A stretch of 64,000 bases of DNA from assembly GCF_051020985.1 (NCBI RefSeq), contig NW_027475140.1, positions 2,480,001 to 2,544,000 of the forward strand, read 5' to 3'. The translations under genes were made by a program, and so were the position numbers. Below, piece after piece: positions 1-9,810 of this stretch (position 1 is its first letter; every line of letters starts with the position of its first letter). The notes below the pieces were generated by a model. It searched no databases, was not told the origin of the DNA, and saw only the letters and a program-made list of their open reading frames with translations. The DNA is from Nomia melanderi. Taxonomy: Eukaryota; Arthropoda; Insecta; Hymenoptera; Halictidae.

Positions 1-283
1 CTACAGACAATGCACTTTGATTTATTGCGCTATCTGTAATAGCACCCGAGATATCACCAGATATATATTGGATTTTCCCCTGACCCTGAGTGTCCGGACC
101 TATGAGACTGTGGTTTTCTCGGCCCCTGGTGGTCCGAGGTCGTTCCCGTTGCACAGATTCATGCGCCAGGGCCTCCTGCAGATAATTCACTTTGGTTTAT
201 TGCGCTATCTCTAAGAGCAGCCGAGATATCACCAGATGTATATTGGATTTTCCCCTGACCTTGAGCGTCCGGCCCCATGAGAC
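1..283. repeat. Block duplicated at 1,400-1,682 (8 monomers apart)
   Basis: Shared private variants are GGACCTATGAG, CTCTAAGAGCAGCCGAG, CCAGATGTATATTGG and CTTGAGCGTCC. The offset is 1,399, which is 8 x 175 minus the single base lost near 300. The copies part at GAGACGGTGG against GAGACTGTGG. Confidence 0.8.
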
Positions 284-361
284 GGTGGTGGTCTCGCCCC
301 TGGTGGTCCGAGGTCGTTGCCGCTGCACAGATTCATGCGCCAGTGCCTTCTACAGACAATG
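187..361. repeat. 174 bp length-variant monomer (-1)
   Basis: The unit reads GTGGTCTCGCCCCTGG around 287-302 where others read GGTTTTCTCGGCCCCTGG, so one base is missing. The landmark spacing confirms it: 192 to 366 is 174. The left-hand sequence is shared with the monomer near 1,591-1,690, which has the full length. Confidence 0.85.
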
Positions 362-710
362 CACTTTGATTTATTGCGCTATCTCTAATAGCACCCAAGA
401 TATCACCAGATATATGTAGGATTTTTCCCTGACCCTGACTGTCCGGCCCCATGAGACGGTGATTTTCTCGGCCCCTACGGGTCCGAGGTCGTTCCCGCTC
501 TACAGATTCATGCGCCAGGGCCTCCTGCAGATAATTCTCTTTGGTTTATTGCGCTATCTATAATAGCACCCGAGATATCACCAGATATATATTGGATTTT
601 TCCCTGACCCTGAGTGTCCGGCCCCATGAGACGGTAGTTTTCTCGGCCCCTGGTGGTCCGAGGTCGTTCCCGCTGCACAGATTCATGCGCCAGGGCCTCC
701 TACAGACAAT

Positions 711-885
711 GCACTTTGATTTATTGCGCTATCTGTAATAGCACCCGAGATATCACCAGATATATATTGGATTTTTCCCTTACACTGAGTGTCCGGCCCC
801 ATGAGACTGTGGTTTTCTCGGCCCCTGGTGGTCCGAGGTCGTTCCCGTGGCACAGATTCATGCGCCAGGGCCTCCTGCAGATAAT
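711..885. repeat. Representative type A monomer (175 bp)
   Basis: This copy is close to the majority unit and is used here to define the register, starting at GCACTTTGAT. In order it holds an AT-rich left third with TTATTGCGCTATC and GAGATATCACC (about unit positions 11-56), a T-rich run ATTGGATTTTTCCC (56-69), a GC-rich middle with GTCCGGCCCCATGAG, CTCGGCCCCTGGTGG and TCCGAGGTCGTTCCCG (81-137), and a right end with CACAGATTCATGCGCCAGG (141-159) and CCTCCTACAGACAAT. The start point is arbitrary because a tandem array has no natural beginning. Local differences from the consensus are TTACACTGAG and the CGTGGCACAG at 846-855. Confidence 0.95.
721..766. other. Most conserved segment of the unit, with GATATC and a short dyad
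   Basis: This segment (unit positions 11-56) is nearly unchanged in types A to E and is kept even in type B, which differs strongly downstream. It contains GATATC at 749-754, the EcoRV recognition sequence, present in most monomers. It also holds a perfect inverted repeat of 5 bp with a 4-base spacer, ATATC-ACCA-GATAT, at 750-763. Exceptions include GATATTACC near 1,976, GATTTCACC near 14,577, GATACTACC near 17,028, GATATAACC near 8,800 and 53,611, and all type F monomers. It could be a protein-binding site comparable in role to the CENP-B box of alpha satellite, but no known motif is recognised. Confidence 0.6.
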
Positions 886-1235
886 TCACTTTGGTTTATT
901 GCGCTATCTCTAATAGCACCCGAGATATCACCAGATATATATGGGATTTTTCCCTGACCCTGAGTGTCCGGCCCCATGAGACGGTGGTTTTCTCGGCCCC
1001 TGGTGGTCCGAGGTCGTTCCCGCTGCACAGATTCATGCGCCAGGGCCTCCTGCAGATTATTCACTTTCGTTTATTGCGCTATCTCAAATAGCACCCGAGA
1101 TATCACCAGATATATATTGGATTTTTCCCTTACCCTGAGTGTCCGGCCCCATGAGACTGTGGTTTTCTCGGCCCCTGGTCGTCCGAGGTCGTTCCCGCTG
1201 CACAGATTCGAGCGCCAGGGCCTCCTACAGACAAT

Positions 1236-1410
1236 GCACTTTGATTTATTGCGCTATCTGTAATAGCACCCGAGATATCACCAGATATATGCTGCATTTT
1301 TACATGACCTTGGGTGACGGATTCCGAATATCACTAATTTTCTCGGCCCCTGGTGGTCCGAGGTCGTTCCCGCTGCACAGATACATGCGCCAGGGCCTCC
1401 TACAGACAAT
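1236..1410. repeat. Type B/A hybrid monomer
   Basis: The left half is type B (TGACCTTGGGTGACGG, core starting at 1,316, ATTCCGAATATC), but from CTCGGCCCCTGG onward it is type A, and CACTAATT replaces the usual TGTAATT. It is the only B core before 9,700, and its breakpoint lies close to CTCGGCC. Confidence 0.85.
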
Positions 1411-3695
1411 GCACTTTGATTTATTGCGCTATCTGTAATAGCACCCGAGATATCACCAGATATATATTGGATTTTCCCCTGACCCTGAGTGTCCGGACCT
1501 ATGAGACTGTGGTTTTCTCGGCCCCTGGTGGTCCGAGGTCGTTCCCGTTGCACAGATTCATGCGCCAGGGCCTCCTGCAGATAATTCACTTTGGTTTATT
1601 GCGCTATCTCTAAGAGCAGCCGAGATATCACCAGATGTATATTGGATTTTCCCCTGACCTTGAGCGTCCGGCCCCATGAGACTGTGGTTTTCTCGGCCCC
1701 TGGTGGTCCGAGGTCGTTCCTGCTGCACAGATTCATTCGCCAGGGCCTCCTACAGTCAATGCACTTTGATATATTGCGGTATCTCTAATAGCACACTACA
1801 TATCACCAGATATATATTGGGTTATTCCCTGACCCTTACAGTCCGGCCCCATGAGACGGTAATTTTCTCGGCCCCTGGTGGTCCGAGGTCGTTCCCGCTG
1901 CACAGAATCATGCGCCAGGGCTTCCTGCAGACAATGCACTTTGGTTTATTGCGCTATCTCTAATAGCACCCGAGATATTACCAGATATATATTGGATTTT
2001 CCCCTGAACCTGAGTGTCCGGCCCCATGAGATGGTGATTTTCTCGGCCCCTGGTGGTCCGAGGTCGTTCCCGCTGCACAGATTCATGCACCAGGGCCTCT
2101 TGCAGACAATTCACTTTGGTTTATTGCGCTATCACCAATAGCACCCGAGATATCATCAGATATATATTGGATTTTTCCCTGACCCTGAGTGTCCGGCCCT
2201 ATGAGACTGTGGTTTTCTCGGCCCCTGGTGGTCCGAGATCGTTCCCGCTGCACAGATTCATGCGCCAGGGCCTCCTGCAGATAATTCACTTTGGTTTATT
2301 GCGCTATCTCTAACAGCACCCAAGATATCACCAGATATATATTGGATTTTTCCCTGACCCTGAGTGTCCGGCCCCATGAGACTGTGGTTTTTTCGGCCCC
2401 TGGTGGTCCGAGGTCGTTCCCGTTGCATAGATTCATGCGCCAGGGCCTCCTGCAGATAATTCACTTTGATTTATTGCGCTATCTGTAATAGCACCCGAGA
2501 TATCACCAGATATATATTGGATTTTTCACTGACCCTAAGTGTCCGGCCCCTCGGGACGGTGGTTTTCTCGGCCCCTGGTGGTCCGAGGTCGTTCCCGCTG
2601 CACAGATTCATGCGCCAGGGCCTCCTACAGATAAATCACTTTGGTTTATTGCGCTATCTATAATAGCACCCGAGATATCACCAGATATATATTGGATTTT
2701 TCCCTGACCCTGAGTGTCCGGCCCCATGAGACGGTAGTTTTCTCGGCCCCTGGTGGTCCGAGGTCGTTCCCGCTGCACAGATTCATGCTCCAGGGCCTCC
2801 TACAGACAATGCACTTTGATTTATTGCGCTATCTGTAATAGCACCCGAGATATCACCAGATATATATTGGATTTTTCCCTTACCCTGAGTGTCCGGCCCC
2901 ATGAGACTGTAGTTTTCTCGGCCCCTGGTGGTCCGAGGTCGTTCCCGTTGCACAGATTCATGCGCCAGGGCCTCCAGCAGATAATTCACTTTGGTTTATT
3001 GCGCTATCTCTAATAGCACCAGAGATATCAGCAGATATATATTGGATTTTTCCCTGACCTTGAGTGTCCGGCCCCATGAGACGGTGGTTTTCTCGGCCCC
3101 TGGTGGTCCGAGGTCGTTCCCGCTGCACAGATTCATGCGCCAGGGCCTCCTGCAGATAATTCACTTTCGTTTATTGCGCTATCTCTAATAGCACCCGAGA
3201 TATCAACAGATATATATTGGATTTTTCCCTGACCCTGAGTGTCCGGCCCCATGAGACTACGGTTTTCTCGGCCCCTGGTGGTCCGAGGTCGTTCCCGCTG
3301 CACACATTCATGCGCCAGGGCCTCCTGCAGATAATTCACTTTGGTTTATTGCGCTATCTGTAATAGCACCCGAGATATCACCAGATATATATTGGATTTT
3401 CCCCTGACCCTGAGTGTCCGGCCGCATGAGACTGTAGTTTTCTCGGCCCCTGGTGGTCCGAGGTCGTTCCCGCTGTACAGATTCATGCGTCAGGGCCTCC
3501 TACAGACAATGCACTTTGATTTATTGCGCTATCTGTAATAGCACCCGAGATATCACCACATATATATTGGATTTTTCCCTGACCCAGAGTGTCCGGCCCC
3601 ATGAGACGGTGGTTTTCTCGGCCCCTTGTCGTCCGAGGTCGTTCCCGCTGCACAGATTCATGCGCCAGGGCCTCCTACAGACAATGCACTTTGAT

Positions 3696-4272
3696 TCATT
3701 GCGCTATCTGTAATAGCACCCGAGATATCACCAGATATATATTGGATATTTCCCTCACCCTGAGTGTCCAGCCCCATGAGACGGTGGTTTTCTCGGCCCC
3801 TGGTGGACCGAGGTCGTTCCCTCTGCACAGATTCATGCGCCAGGGCCTCCTGCAGATAATTCGCTTTGGTTTATTTCGCTATCTGTAATAGGACCCGAGA
3901 TATCACCAGATATATATTGGATTTTCCCCAGACCCTGAGTGTCCGCCCCCATGAGACTGTAGTTTTCTCGGCCCCTGGTGGTCCGAGGTCGTTCCCGCTG
4001 CACAGGTTCCTGCGCCAGGGCCTCCTACAGACAATGCACTTTGATTTATTGCGCTATCTCTAATAGCACCCGAGATATCACCAGATATATATTGGATTTT
4101 CCCCTGACCCTGAGTGTCCGGCCCCATGAGACTGTGGTTTTTTCGGACCCTGGTGGTCCGAGGTCGATCCCGCTGCACAGATTCAGGCGCCAGGGCCTCC
4201 TGCAGATAACTCACTTTGGTTTATTGCGCTATCTCTAATAGCACCCGAGATATCACCAGATATATATTGGAT
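3696..4272. repeat. 3.3-monomer block, copy 1 (partner 5,621-6,197)
   Basis: Matches the partner at an offset of 1,925 (11 x 175) with a single visible mismatch (GGTCGATCC against GGTCGTTCC near 4,166). Shared rare variants are GGATATTTCCCTCACC, GTCCAGCCCC, ATAGGACCCGAG, TTTTCCCCAGACC and ATTCAGGCGCC. Confidence 0.85.
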
Positions 4273-4910
4273 TTTTCCCTGACCCTGAGTGTCCGGCCCC
4301 ATGTGTCGGTGGTTTTCTCGGCCCCTGGTGGGCCGAGGTCGTTCCCGCTGCACAGATTCATGCGCCAGGGCCCGCTGCAGATAATTCAGTTTGGTTTAGT
4401 GCGGTATCTGTAATAGCACCCGAGATATCACCAGATATATATTGGATTTTTCCCTGCCCCTTAGTATCCGGCCCCATGTGTCGGTGGTTTTCTCGGCCCC
4501 TGGTGGTCCCAGGTCGTTTCCGCTGCACAGATTCATGCGCCAGGGCCCGCTGCAGATAATTCACTTTGGTTTACTGCGCTATCTGTAAGAGCACCCGAGA
4601 TATCACCAGATATATATTGGATTTTTCCCCGACCCTGAGTGTCCGGCCCCATGAGACGGTGGTTTTCTCGGCCCCTGGTGGTCCGAGGTCGTTCCTGCTG
4701 CACAGATTCATGCGCCAGGGCCTCCTACAGATAATTCACTTTGGTTTGTTGCGCTATCTCTATTAGCACCCGAGATATCACCAGATATATATTGGATTTT
4801 TCCCCGACCCTCAGCGTCCGGCCCCATGAGACGGTGGTTTTCTCGGCCCCTGGTGGTCCGAGGTCGTTCCCGCTGGACAGATGCATGCGCCAGGGCCTCT
4901 TGCAGACAAT

Positions 4911-5260
4911 TCACTTTGGTTTATTGCGCTATCTCTAATAGCAACCGAGATATCACCAGATATATATTGGATTTTACCCTGACCCTTAGTATCCTGCCCC
5001 ATGAGTCGGTGGTTTTCTCGGTCCCTGGTGGACCGAGGTCGTTCCCGCTGCACAGATTCATGCGCAAGGGTCTAATACGGACAATGCACTTTGATTTATT
5101 GCGCTATCTCTAATAGCACCCGAGATATCACCAGATATATATTGGATTTTACCCTGACCTTGACAGTCCGGCCCCATGTGACGGTGATTTTCTGGGTCCC
5201 TGGTGGTCCGAGGTCGTTCCCGCTGCACAGATGCATGCGCGAGGGCCGCTTGCAGACAAT
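4911..5260. repeat. Type C-D monomer pair
   Basis: Type C (ATGAGTCGG, TCGGTCCCTGGTGGACCG, GCGCAAGGGTCTAATACGG) is followed directly by type D (TGACCTTGACAGTCC, GTGATTTTCTGGGTCC). The same C-D order recurs at 6,311-6,660, 12,087-12,436, 31,175-31,524, 32,225-32,574 and inside the three higher-order copies, so the two types spread mostly as a linked pair. Confidence 0.85.
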
Positions 5261-5570
5261 TCACTTTGGTTTATTGCGGTATCTCTAATAGCACCCGAGA
5301 TATCACCAGATATATATTGGATTTTTCCCTGACCCTGAGTGTTCGGCCCCATGTGTCGGTGGTTTTCTCGGCCCCTGGTGGGCCGAGGTCGCTCCCGCTG
5401 CACAGATTCATGCGCCGGGGCCTCCTACAGACAATGCACTTTGCTTTATTGCGCTATCTGTAACAGCACCCGAGATATCACCAGATATATATTGGATTTT
5501 TGCCTGACCCTGAGTTCTCGGCCCCATGAGACTGTGGTTTTCGCGGCCCCTGGTGGTCCGAGGTCGTTCC
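4945..5570. repeat. C-D-E block, copy 1 (partner 6,345-6,970)
   Basis: Aligned to its partner at an offset of 1,400 (8 x 175) with about one mismatch (CGCTGCACAGATG against CGCTACACAGATG). Shared diagnostic variants are TATCCTGCCCC, GTGACGGTGATT, GCGCGAGGGCCGC, GAGTGTTCGG and GAGTTCTCGG. The segment after GCGCGAGGGCC also reappears at about 10,480-10,710. Confidence 0.85.
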
Positions 5571-5620
5571 CACTGCACAGATTCATGCGCCAGGGCCTCC
5601 TACAGACAATGCACTTTGAT

Positions 5621-6197
5621 TTATTGCGCTATCTGTAATAGCACCCGAGATATCACCAGATATATATTGGATATTTCCCTCACCCTGAGTGTCCAGCCCC
5701 ATGAGACGGTGGTTTTCTCGGCCCCTGGTGGACCGAGGTCGTTCCCTCTGCACAGATTCATGCGCCAGGGCCTCCTGCAGATAATTCGCTTTGGTTTATT
5801 TCGCTATCTGTAATAGGACCCGAGATATCACCAGATATATATTGGATTTTCCCCAGACCCTGAGTGTCCGCCCCCATGAGACTGTAGTTTTCTCGGCCCC
5901 TGGTGGTCCGAGGTCGTTCCCGCTGCACAGGTTCCTGCGCCAGGGCCTCCTACAGACAATGCACTTTGATTTATTGCGCTATCTCTAATAGCACCCGAGA
6001 TATCACCAGATATATATTGGATTTTCCCCTGACCCTGAGTGTCCGGCCCCATGAGACTGTGGTTTTTTCGGACCCTGGTGGTCCGAGGTCGTTCCCGCTG
6101 CACAGATTCAGGCGCCAGGGCCTCCTGCAGATAACTCACTTTGGTTTATTGCGCTATCTCTAATAGCACCCGAGATATCACCAGATATATATTGGAT
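5621..6197. repeat. 3.3-monomer block, copy 2 (partner 3,696-4,272)
   Basis: Second copy of the block. Its monomer at about 5,814-5,988 was itself repeated two monomers later (6,164-6,338), again with TTTTCCCCAGACC and CAGGTTCCTGCGCC, so a later duplication acted on the already duplicated block. Confidence 0.85.
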
Positions 6198-6344
6198 TTT
6201 CCCCAGACCCTGAGTGTCCGCCCCCATGAGACTGTAGTTTTCTCGGCCCCTGGTGGTCCGAGGTCGTTCCCGCTGCACAGGTTCCTGCGCCAGGGCCTCC
6301 TACAGACAATGCACTTTGATTTATTGCGCTATCTCTAATAGCAC

Positions 6345-6970
6345 CCGAGATATCACCAGATATATATTGGATTTTACCCTGACCCTTAGTATCCTGCCCC
6401 ATGAGTCGGTGGTTTTCTCGGTCCCTGGTGGACCGAGGTCGTTCCCGCTGCACAGATTCATGCGCAAGGGTCTAATACGGACAATGCACTTTGATTTATT
6501 GCGCTATCTCTAATAGCACCCGAGATATCACCAGATATATATTGGATTTTACCCTGACCTTGACAGTCCGGCCCCATGTGACGGTGATTTTCTGGGTCCC
6601 TGGTGGTCCGAGGTCGTTCCCGCTACACAGATGCATGCGCGAGGGCCGCTTGCAGACAATTCACTTTGGTTTATTGCGGTATCTCTAATAGCACCCGAGA
6701 TATCACCAGATATATATTGGATTTTTCCCTGACCCTGAGTGTTCGGCCCCATGTGTCGGTGGTTTTCTCGGCCCCTGGTGGGCCGAGGTCGCTCCCGCTG
6801 CACAGATTCATGCGCCGGGGCCTCCTACAGACAATGCACTTTGCTTTATTGCGCTATCTGTAACAGCACCCGAGATATCACCAGATATATATTGGATTTT
6901 TGCCTGACCCTGAGTTCTCGGCCCCATGAGACTGTGGTTTTCGCGGCCCCTGGTGGTCCGAGGTCGTTCC
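6345..6970. repeat. C-D-E block, copy 2 (partner 4,945-5,570)
   Basis: Second copy, joined on its left to the duplicated 6,164-6,338 monomer. The join falls in the conserved TAGCACCCGAGATATC segment, where most recombination breakpoints cannot be resolved because all monomers agree there. Confidence 0.85.
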
Positions 6971-6999
6971 CGCTGCACAGATTCATGCGCCAGGGCCTC

Positions 7000-7857
7000 C
7001 TGCAGATAATTCACTTTGATTTATTGCGCTACCTGTAATAGCACCCGAGATATCACCAGATATATATTGGATTTTCCCCTGACCCTGAGTGTCCGGCCCC
7101 ATGAGACTGTGGTTTTCTCGGCCCCTGGTGGTCCGAGGTCGTTCCCACTGCACAGATTCATGCGCCAGGGCCTCCTACAGACAATGCACTTTGATTTATT
7201 GCGCTATCTGTAATAGCACCCGAGATATCACCAGATATATATTGGATTTTTCCCTGACCCTGAGTGTCCGGCCCCATGAGACTGTGGTTTTCTCGGCCCC
7301 TGGTGGTCCGAGGTCGTTCCCACTGCACAGATTCATGCGCCAGGCCCTCCTACAGACAATGCACTTTGATTTATTGCGCTACCTGTAATAGCACCCGAGA
7401 TATCACCAGATATATATTGGATTTTTCCCTGACTCTGAGTGGCCGGCCCCATGAGACGGTGGTATTCTCGGCCCCTGGTGGTCCGAGGTCGTTCCCGCTG
7501 CCCAGGTTCATGCGCCACGGCCTCCTACAGACAATGCACTTTGATTTATTGCGCTATCTCTAATAGCACCCGAGATATCACCACATATATATTGGATTTT
7601 TCCCTGACCCAGAGTGTCCGGCCCCATGAGACGGTGGTTTTCTCGGCCCCTGGTGGTCAGAGGTCGTTCCCGCTGCGCAGATGAATGCGCCAGGGCCTCC
7701 TGCAGATACTTCACTTTGATTTATAGCGCTATCTGTAATAGCACCCGAGATATCACCAGATATATATTGGATTTTCCCCTGACCCTGAGTGTCCGGCCCC
7801 ATGAGACGGTGGTTGTCTCGGCCCCTAGTGGTCCGAGGTTGTTCCCGCTGCACATAT
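7000..7857. repeat. Five-monomer block, copy 1 (partner 7,875-8,732)
   Basis: Direct tandem duplication of five monomers at an offset of 875. Shared variants are GCGCTACCTGTAAT, GTTCCCACTGC, GAGTGGCCGG, GCTGCCCAGGTTCATG, CACCACATATAT, GGTGGTCAGAGG and TTTATAGCGC. I see roughly six to eight differences. Confidence 0.85.
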
Positions 7858-7874
7858 TCATGCGCCAGGCCCTC

Positions 7875-8732
7875 CTACAGACAATGCACTTTGATTTATT
7901 GCGCTACCTGTAATAGCACCCGAGATATCACCAGATATATATTGGATTTTCCCCTGACCCTGAGTGTCCGGCCCCATGAGACTGTGGTTTTCTCGGCCCC
8001 TGGTGGTCCGAGGTCGTTCCCACTGCACAGATTCATGCGCCAGGGCCTCCTACAGACAATGCACTTTGATTTATTGCGCTATCTGTAATAGCACCCGAGA
8101 TATCACCAGATATATATTGGATTTTTCCCTGACCCTGAGTATCCGGCCCCATGAGACTGTGGTTTTCTCGGCCCCTGGTGGTCCGAGGTCGTTCCCACTG
8201 CACAGATTCATGCGCCAGGCCCTCCTACAGACAATGCACTTTGATTTATTGCGCTACATGTAATAGCACCCGAGATATCACCAGATATATATTGGATTTT
8301 TCCCTGACTCTGAGTGGCCGGCCCCATGAGACGGTGGTATTCTCGGCCCCTGGTGGTCCGAGGTCGTTCCCGCTGCCCAGGTTCATGCGCCAGGGCCTCC
8401 TACAGACAATGCACTTTGATTTATTGCGCTATCTCTAATAGCACCCGAGATATCACCACATATATATTGGATTTTTCCCTGACCCAGAGTGTCCGGCCCC
8501 ATGAGACGGTGGTTTTCTCGGCCCCTGGTGGTCAGAGGTCGTTCCCGCTGCGCAGATGAATGCGCTAGGGCCTCCTGCAGATACTTCACTTTGATTTATA
8601 GCGCTATCTGTAATAGCACCCGAGATATCACCAGATATATTTTGGATTTTGCCCTGAACCTGAGTGTCCGGCCCCATGAGACGGTGGTTGTCTCGGCCCC
8701 TAGTGGTCCGAGGTAGATCCCGCTGCACAGAT
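7875..8732. repeat. Five-monomer block, copy 2 (partner 7,000-7,857)
   Basis: Second copy. Its last monomer changes to TATTTTGGATTTTGCCCTGAACC, a variant carried on into the 10,020-10,060 region, so the end of this copy served as source for the next duplication. Confidence 0.85.
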
Positions 8733-8905
8733 TCATGCGACAGGGCCTCCTGCAGACAATGCACTTTGATTTGTTGCGCTATCTATAATAGCACCCGAGA
8801 TATAACCAGATATATTCTGGATTTTAACATGACCCTGGGTGTCTGGCCTCATGTGTCGGTGGTTTTCTCGGCCCCTGGTGGTCCCACGTCGTTCCCGCGG
8901 CACAG
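8550..8905. repeat. Two-monomer block repeated at 9,950-10,305
   Basis: Offset 1,400. Shared variants are GCGCTAGGGCC, TATTTTGGATTTTGCCC, GGTAGATCCC, CATGCGACAGGG, GATATAACCAGATATATTC and GTGTCTGGCCTCATG. The copies diverge at GGCACAGATTC against GGCACAGCTTC. Confidence 0.8.
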
Positions 8906-9110
8906 ATTCATGCGCAAGGGCCTCCTGCAGATAATTCACTTTGATTTATCGCGCTATCTCTAATAGCACCCGAGATATCACCAGATGTATACTGAATTTT
9001 TGCATGACCTTGGGTGTCCGGCCTCATGTGTCGGTGGTTTTCTCGGACCCTGGTTGTCCGAGGTCGTTGCCGCTGCACAGATTCATGCGCCAGGGCCTTC
9101 TGCAGATAAT
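8761..9110. repeat. Two A/B intermediate monomers
   Basis: These carry the type B left-hand wording (TTTTAACATGACCCTGGGTG and TTTTTGCATGACCTTGGGTG) but keep the type A middle (GGCCTCATGTGTCGG). The first also has the B-like GCGGCAC downstream. A related copy of the first sits at 10,161-10,335. They look like forms between A and B that lack the B core. Confidence 0.7.
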
Positions 9111-9219
9111 TCACTTTGGTTTATTGCGCTATCTCTAATAGCACCCGAGATATCACCAGATATATATTGGATTTTCCCCTGACCCTGAGTGTCCGGCCCC
9201 ATGAGACGGTGGTTGTCTC

Positions 9220-9380
9220 GGCCCCTAGTGGTCCGAGGTCGTTCCCGCTGCACGGATTCATGCGCCAGGGCCGCCTGCAGATAATACACTTTGGTTCATT
9301 GCGCTATCTCTAATAGCACCCGAGATATCACCAGATATATATTGGATTTTTCCCTGACTCTGAGCGTCCGGCCCCATGAG
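9220..9380. repeat. Single-monomer tandem duplication (partner 9,395-9,555)
   Basis: Neighbouring units share CACGGATTCATGCGCC, GGGCCGCCTGCAGATAATACAC and TTGGTTCATTGCGC, not seen together elsewhere. This is a clear case of one monomer being added. Confidence 0.8.
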
Positions 9381-9635
9381 ACGGTGGTTTTCTCGGCCCC
9401 TGGTGGTCCGAGGTCGTTCCCGCTGCACGGATTCATGCGCCAGGGCCGCCTGCAGATAATACACTTTGGTTCATTGCGCTATCTCTAATAGCACCCGAGA
9501 TATCACCAGATATATATTGGATTTTTCCCTGACCCTGAGTGTCCGGCCCCATGAGACGGTGGTTTTCTCGGCCCCTGGTGGTCCGTGGTCGTCCCCGCTG
9601 CCCGGATTCATGCGCCAGGGCCTCCTACAGACAAT

Positions 9636-9810
9636 GCACTTTGGTTTATTGCGCTATCAGTAATAGCACCCGAGATATCACCAGATATATGCTGGATTTT
9701 TACATGACCTTGGGTGACGGATTCCGAATATCTGTAATTTTCTCGGCCACTGGTGGTCCGAGGTCGTTCCTGGGGCACAGATTCATTCGCCAGTGCCTCC
9801 TGCAGGCAAT
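9636..9810. repeat. Type B monomer
   Basis: First full type B unit, core starting at 9,716, with CGGCCACTGGTGG and CATTCGCCAGTGCC downstream. It differs from later B copies by CCTGGGGCACAG. Confidence 0.85.

Larger units (their letters stand above)
547..1083. repeat. Three-monomer block repeated at 2,647-3,183 (12 monomers apart)
   Basis: The two stretches align without gaps at an offset of 2,100 (12 x 175) and share GCGCTATCTATAATAGC, GAGACGGTAG and TTTTCCCTTAC. Several single-base differences (for example CTTACACTG against CTTACCCTG, GTGGCAC against GTTGCAC) mark it as older than the duplications farther right. Confidence 0.75.
1..4270. repeat. Type A dominated left segment
   Basis: About 24 monomers, nearly all type A, with scattered substitutions and one A/B hybrid at 1,236-1,410. 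Two kinds of monomer end alternate irregularly: GCAGATAATTCACTTTGG usually followed by CTCTAA, and ACAGACAATGCACTTTGAT usually followed by CTGTAA. No type C, D or F monomer is present. Nothing other than satellite occurs. Confidence 0.85.

Noticed and set aside
831..841. Possible RNA polymerase III B box (GGTCCGAGGTC) hinting at a tRNA-derived unit
   Set aside because: It differs from GGTTCGANNCC at two positions, no A box is found at a suitable distance upstream, and no tRNA fold or poly-A or poly-T end is present.
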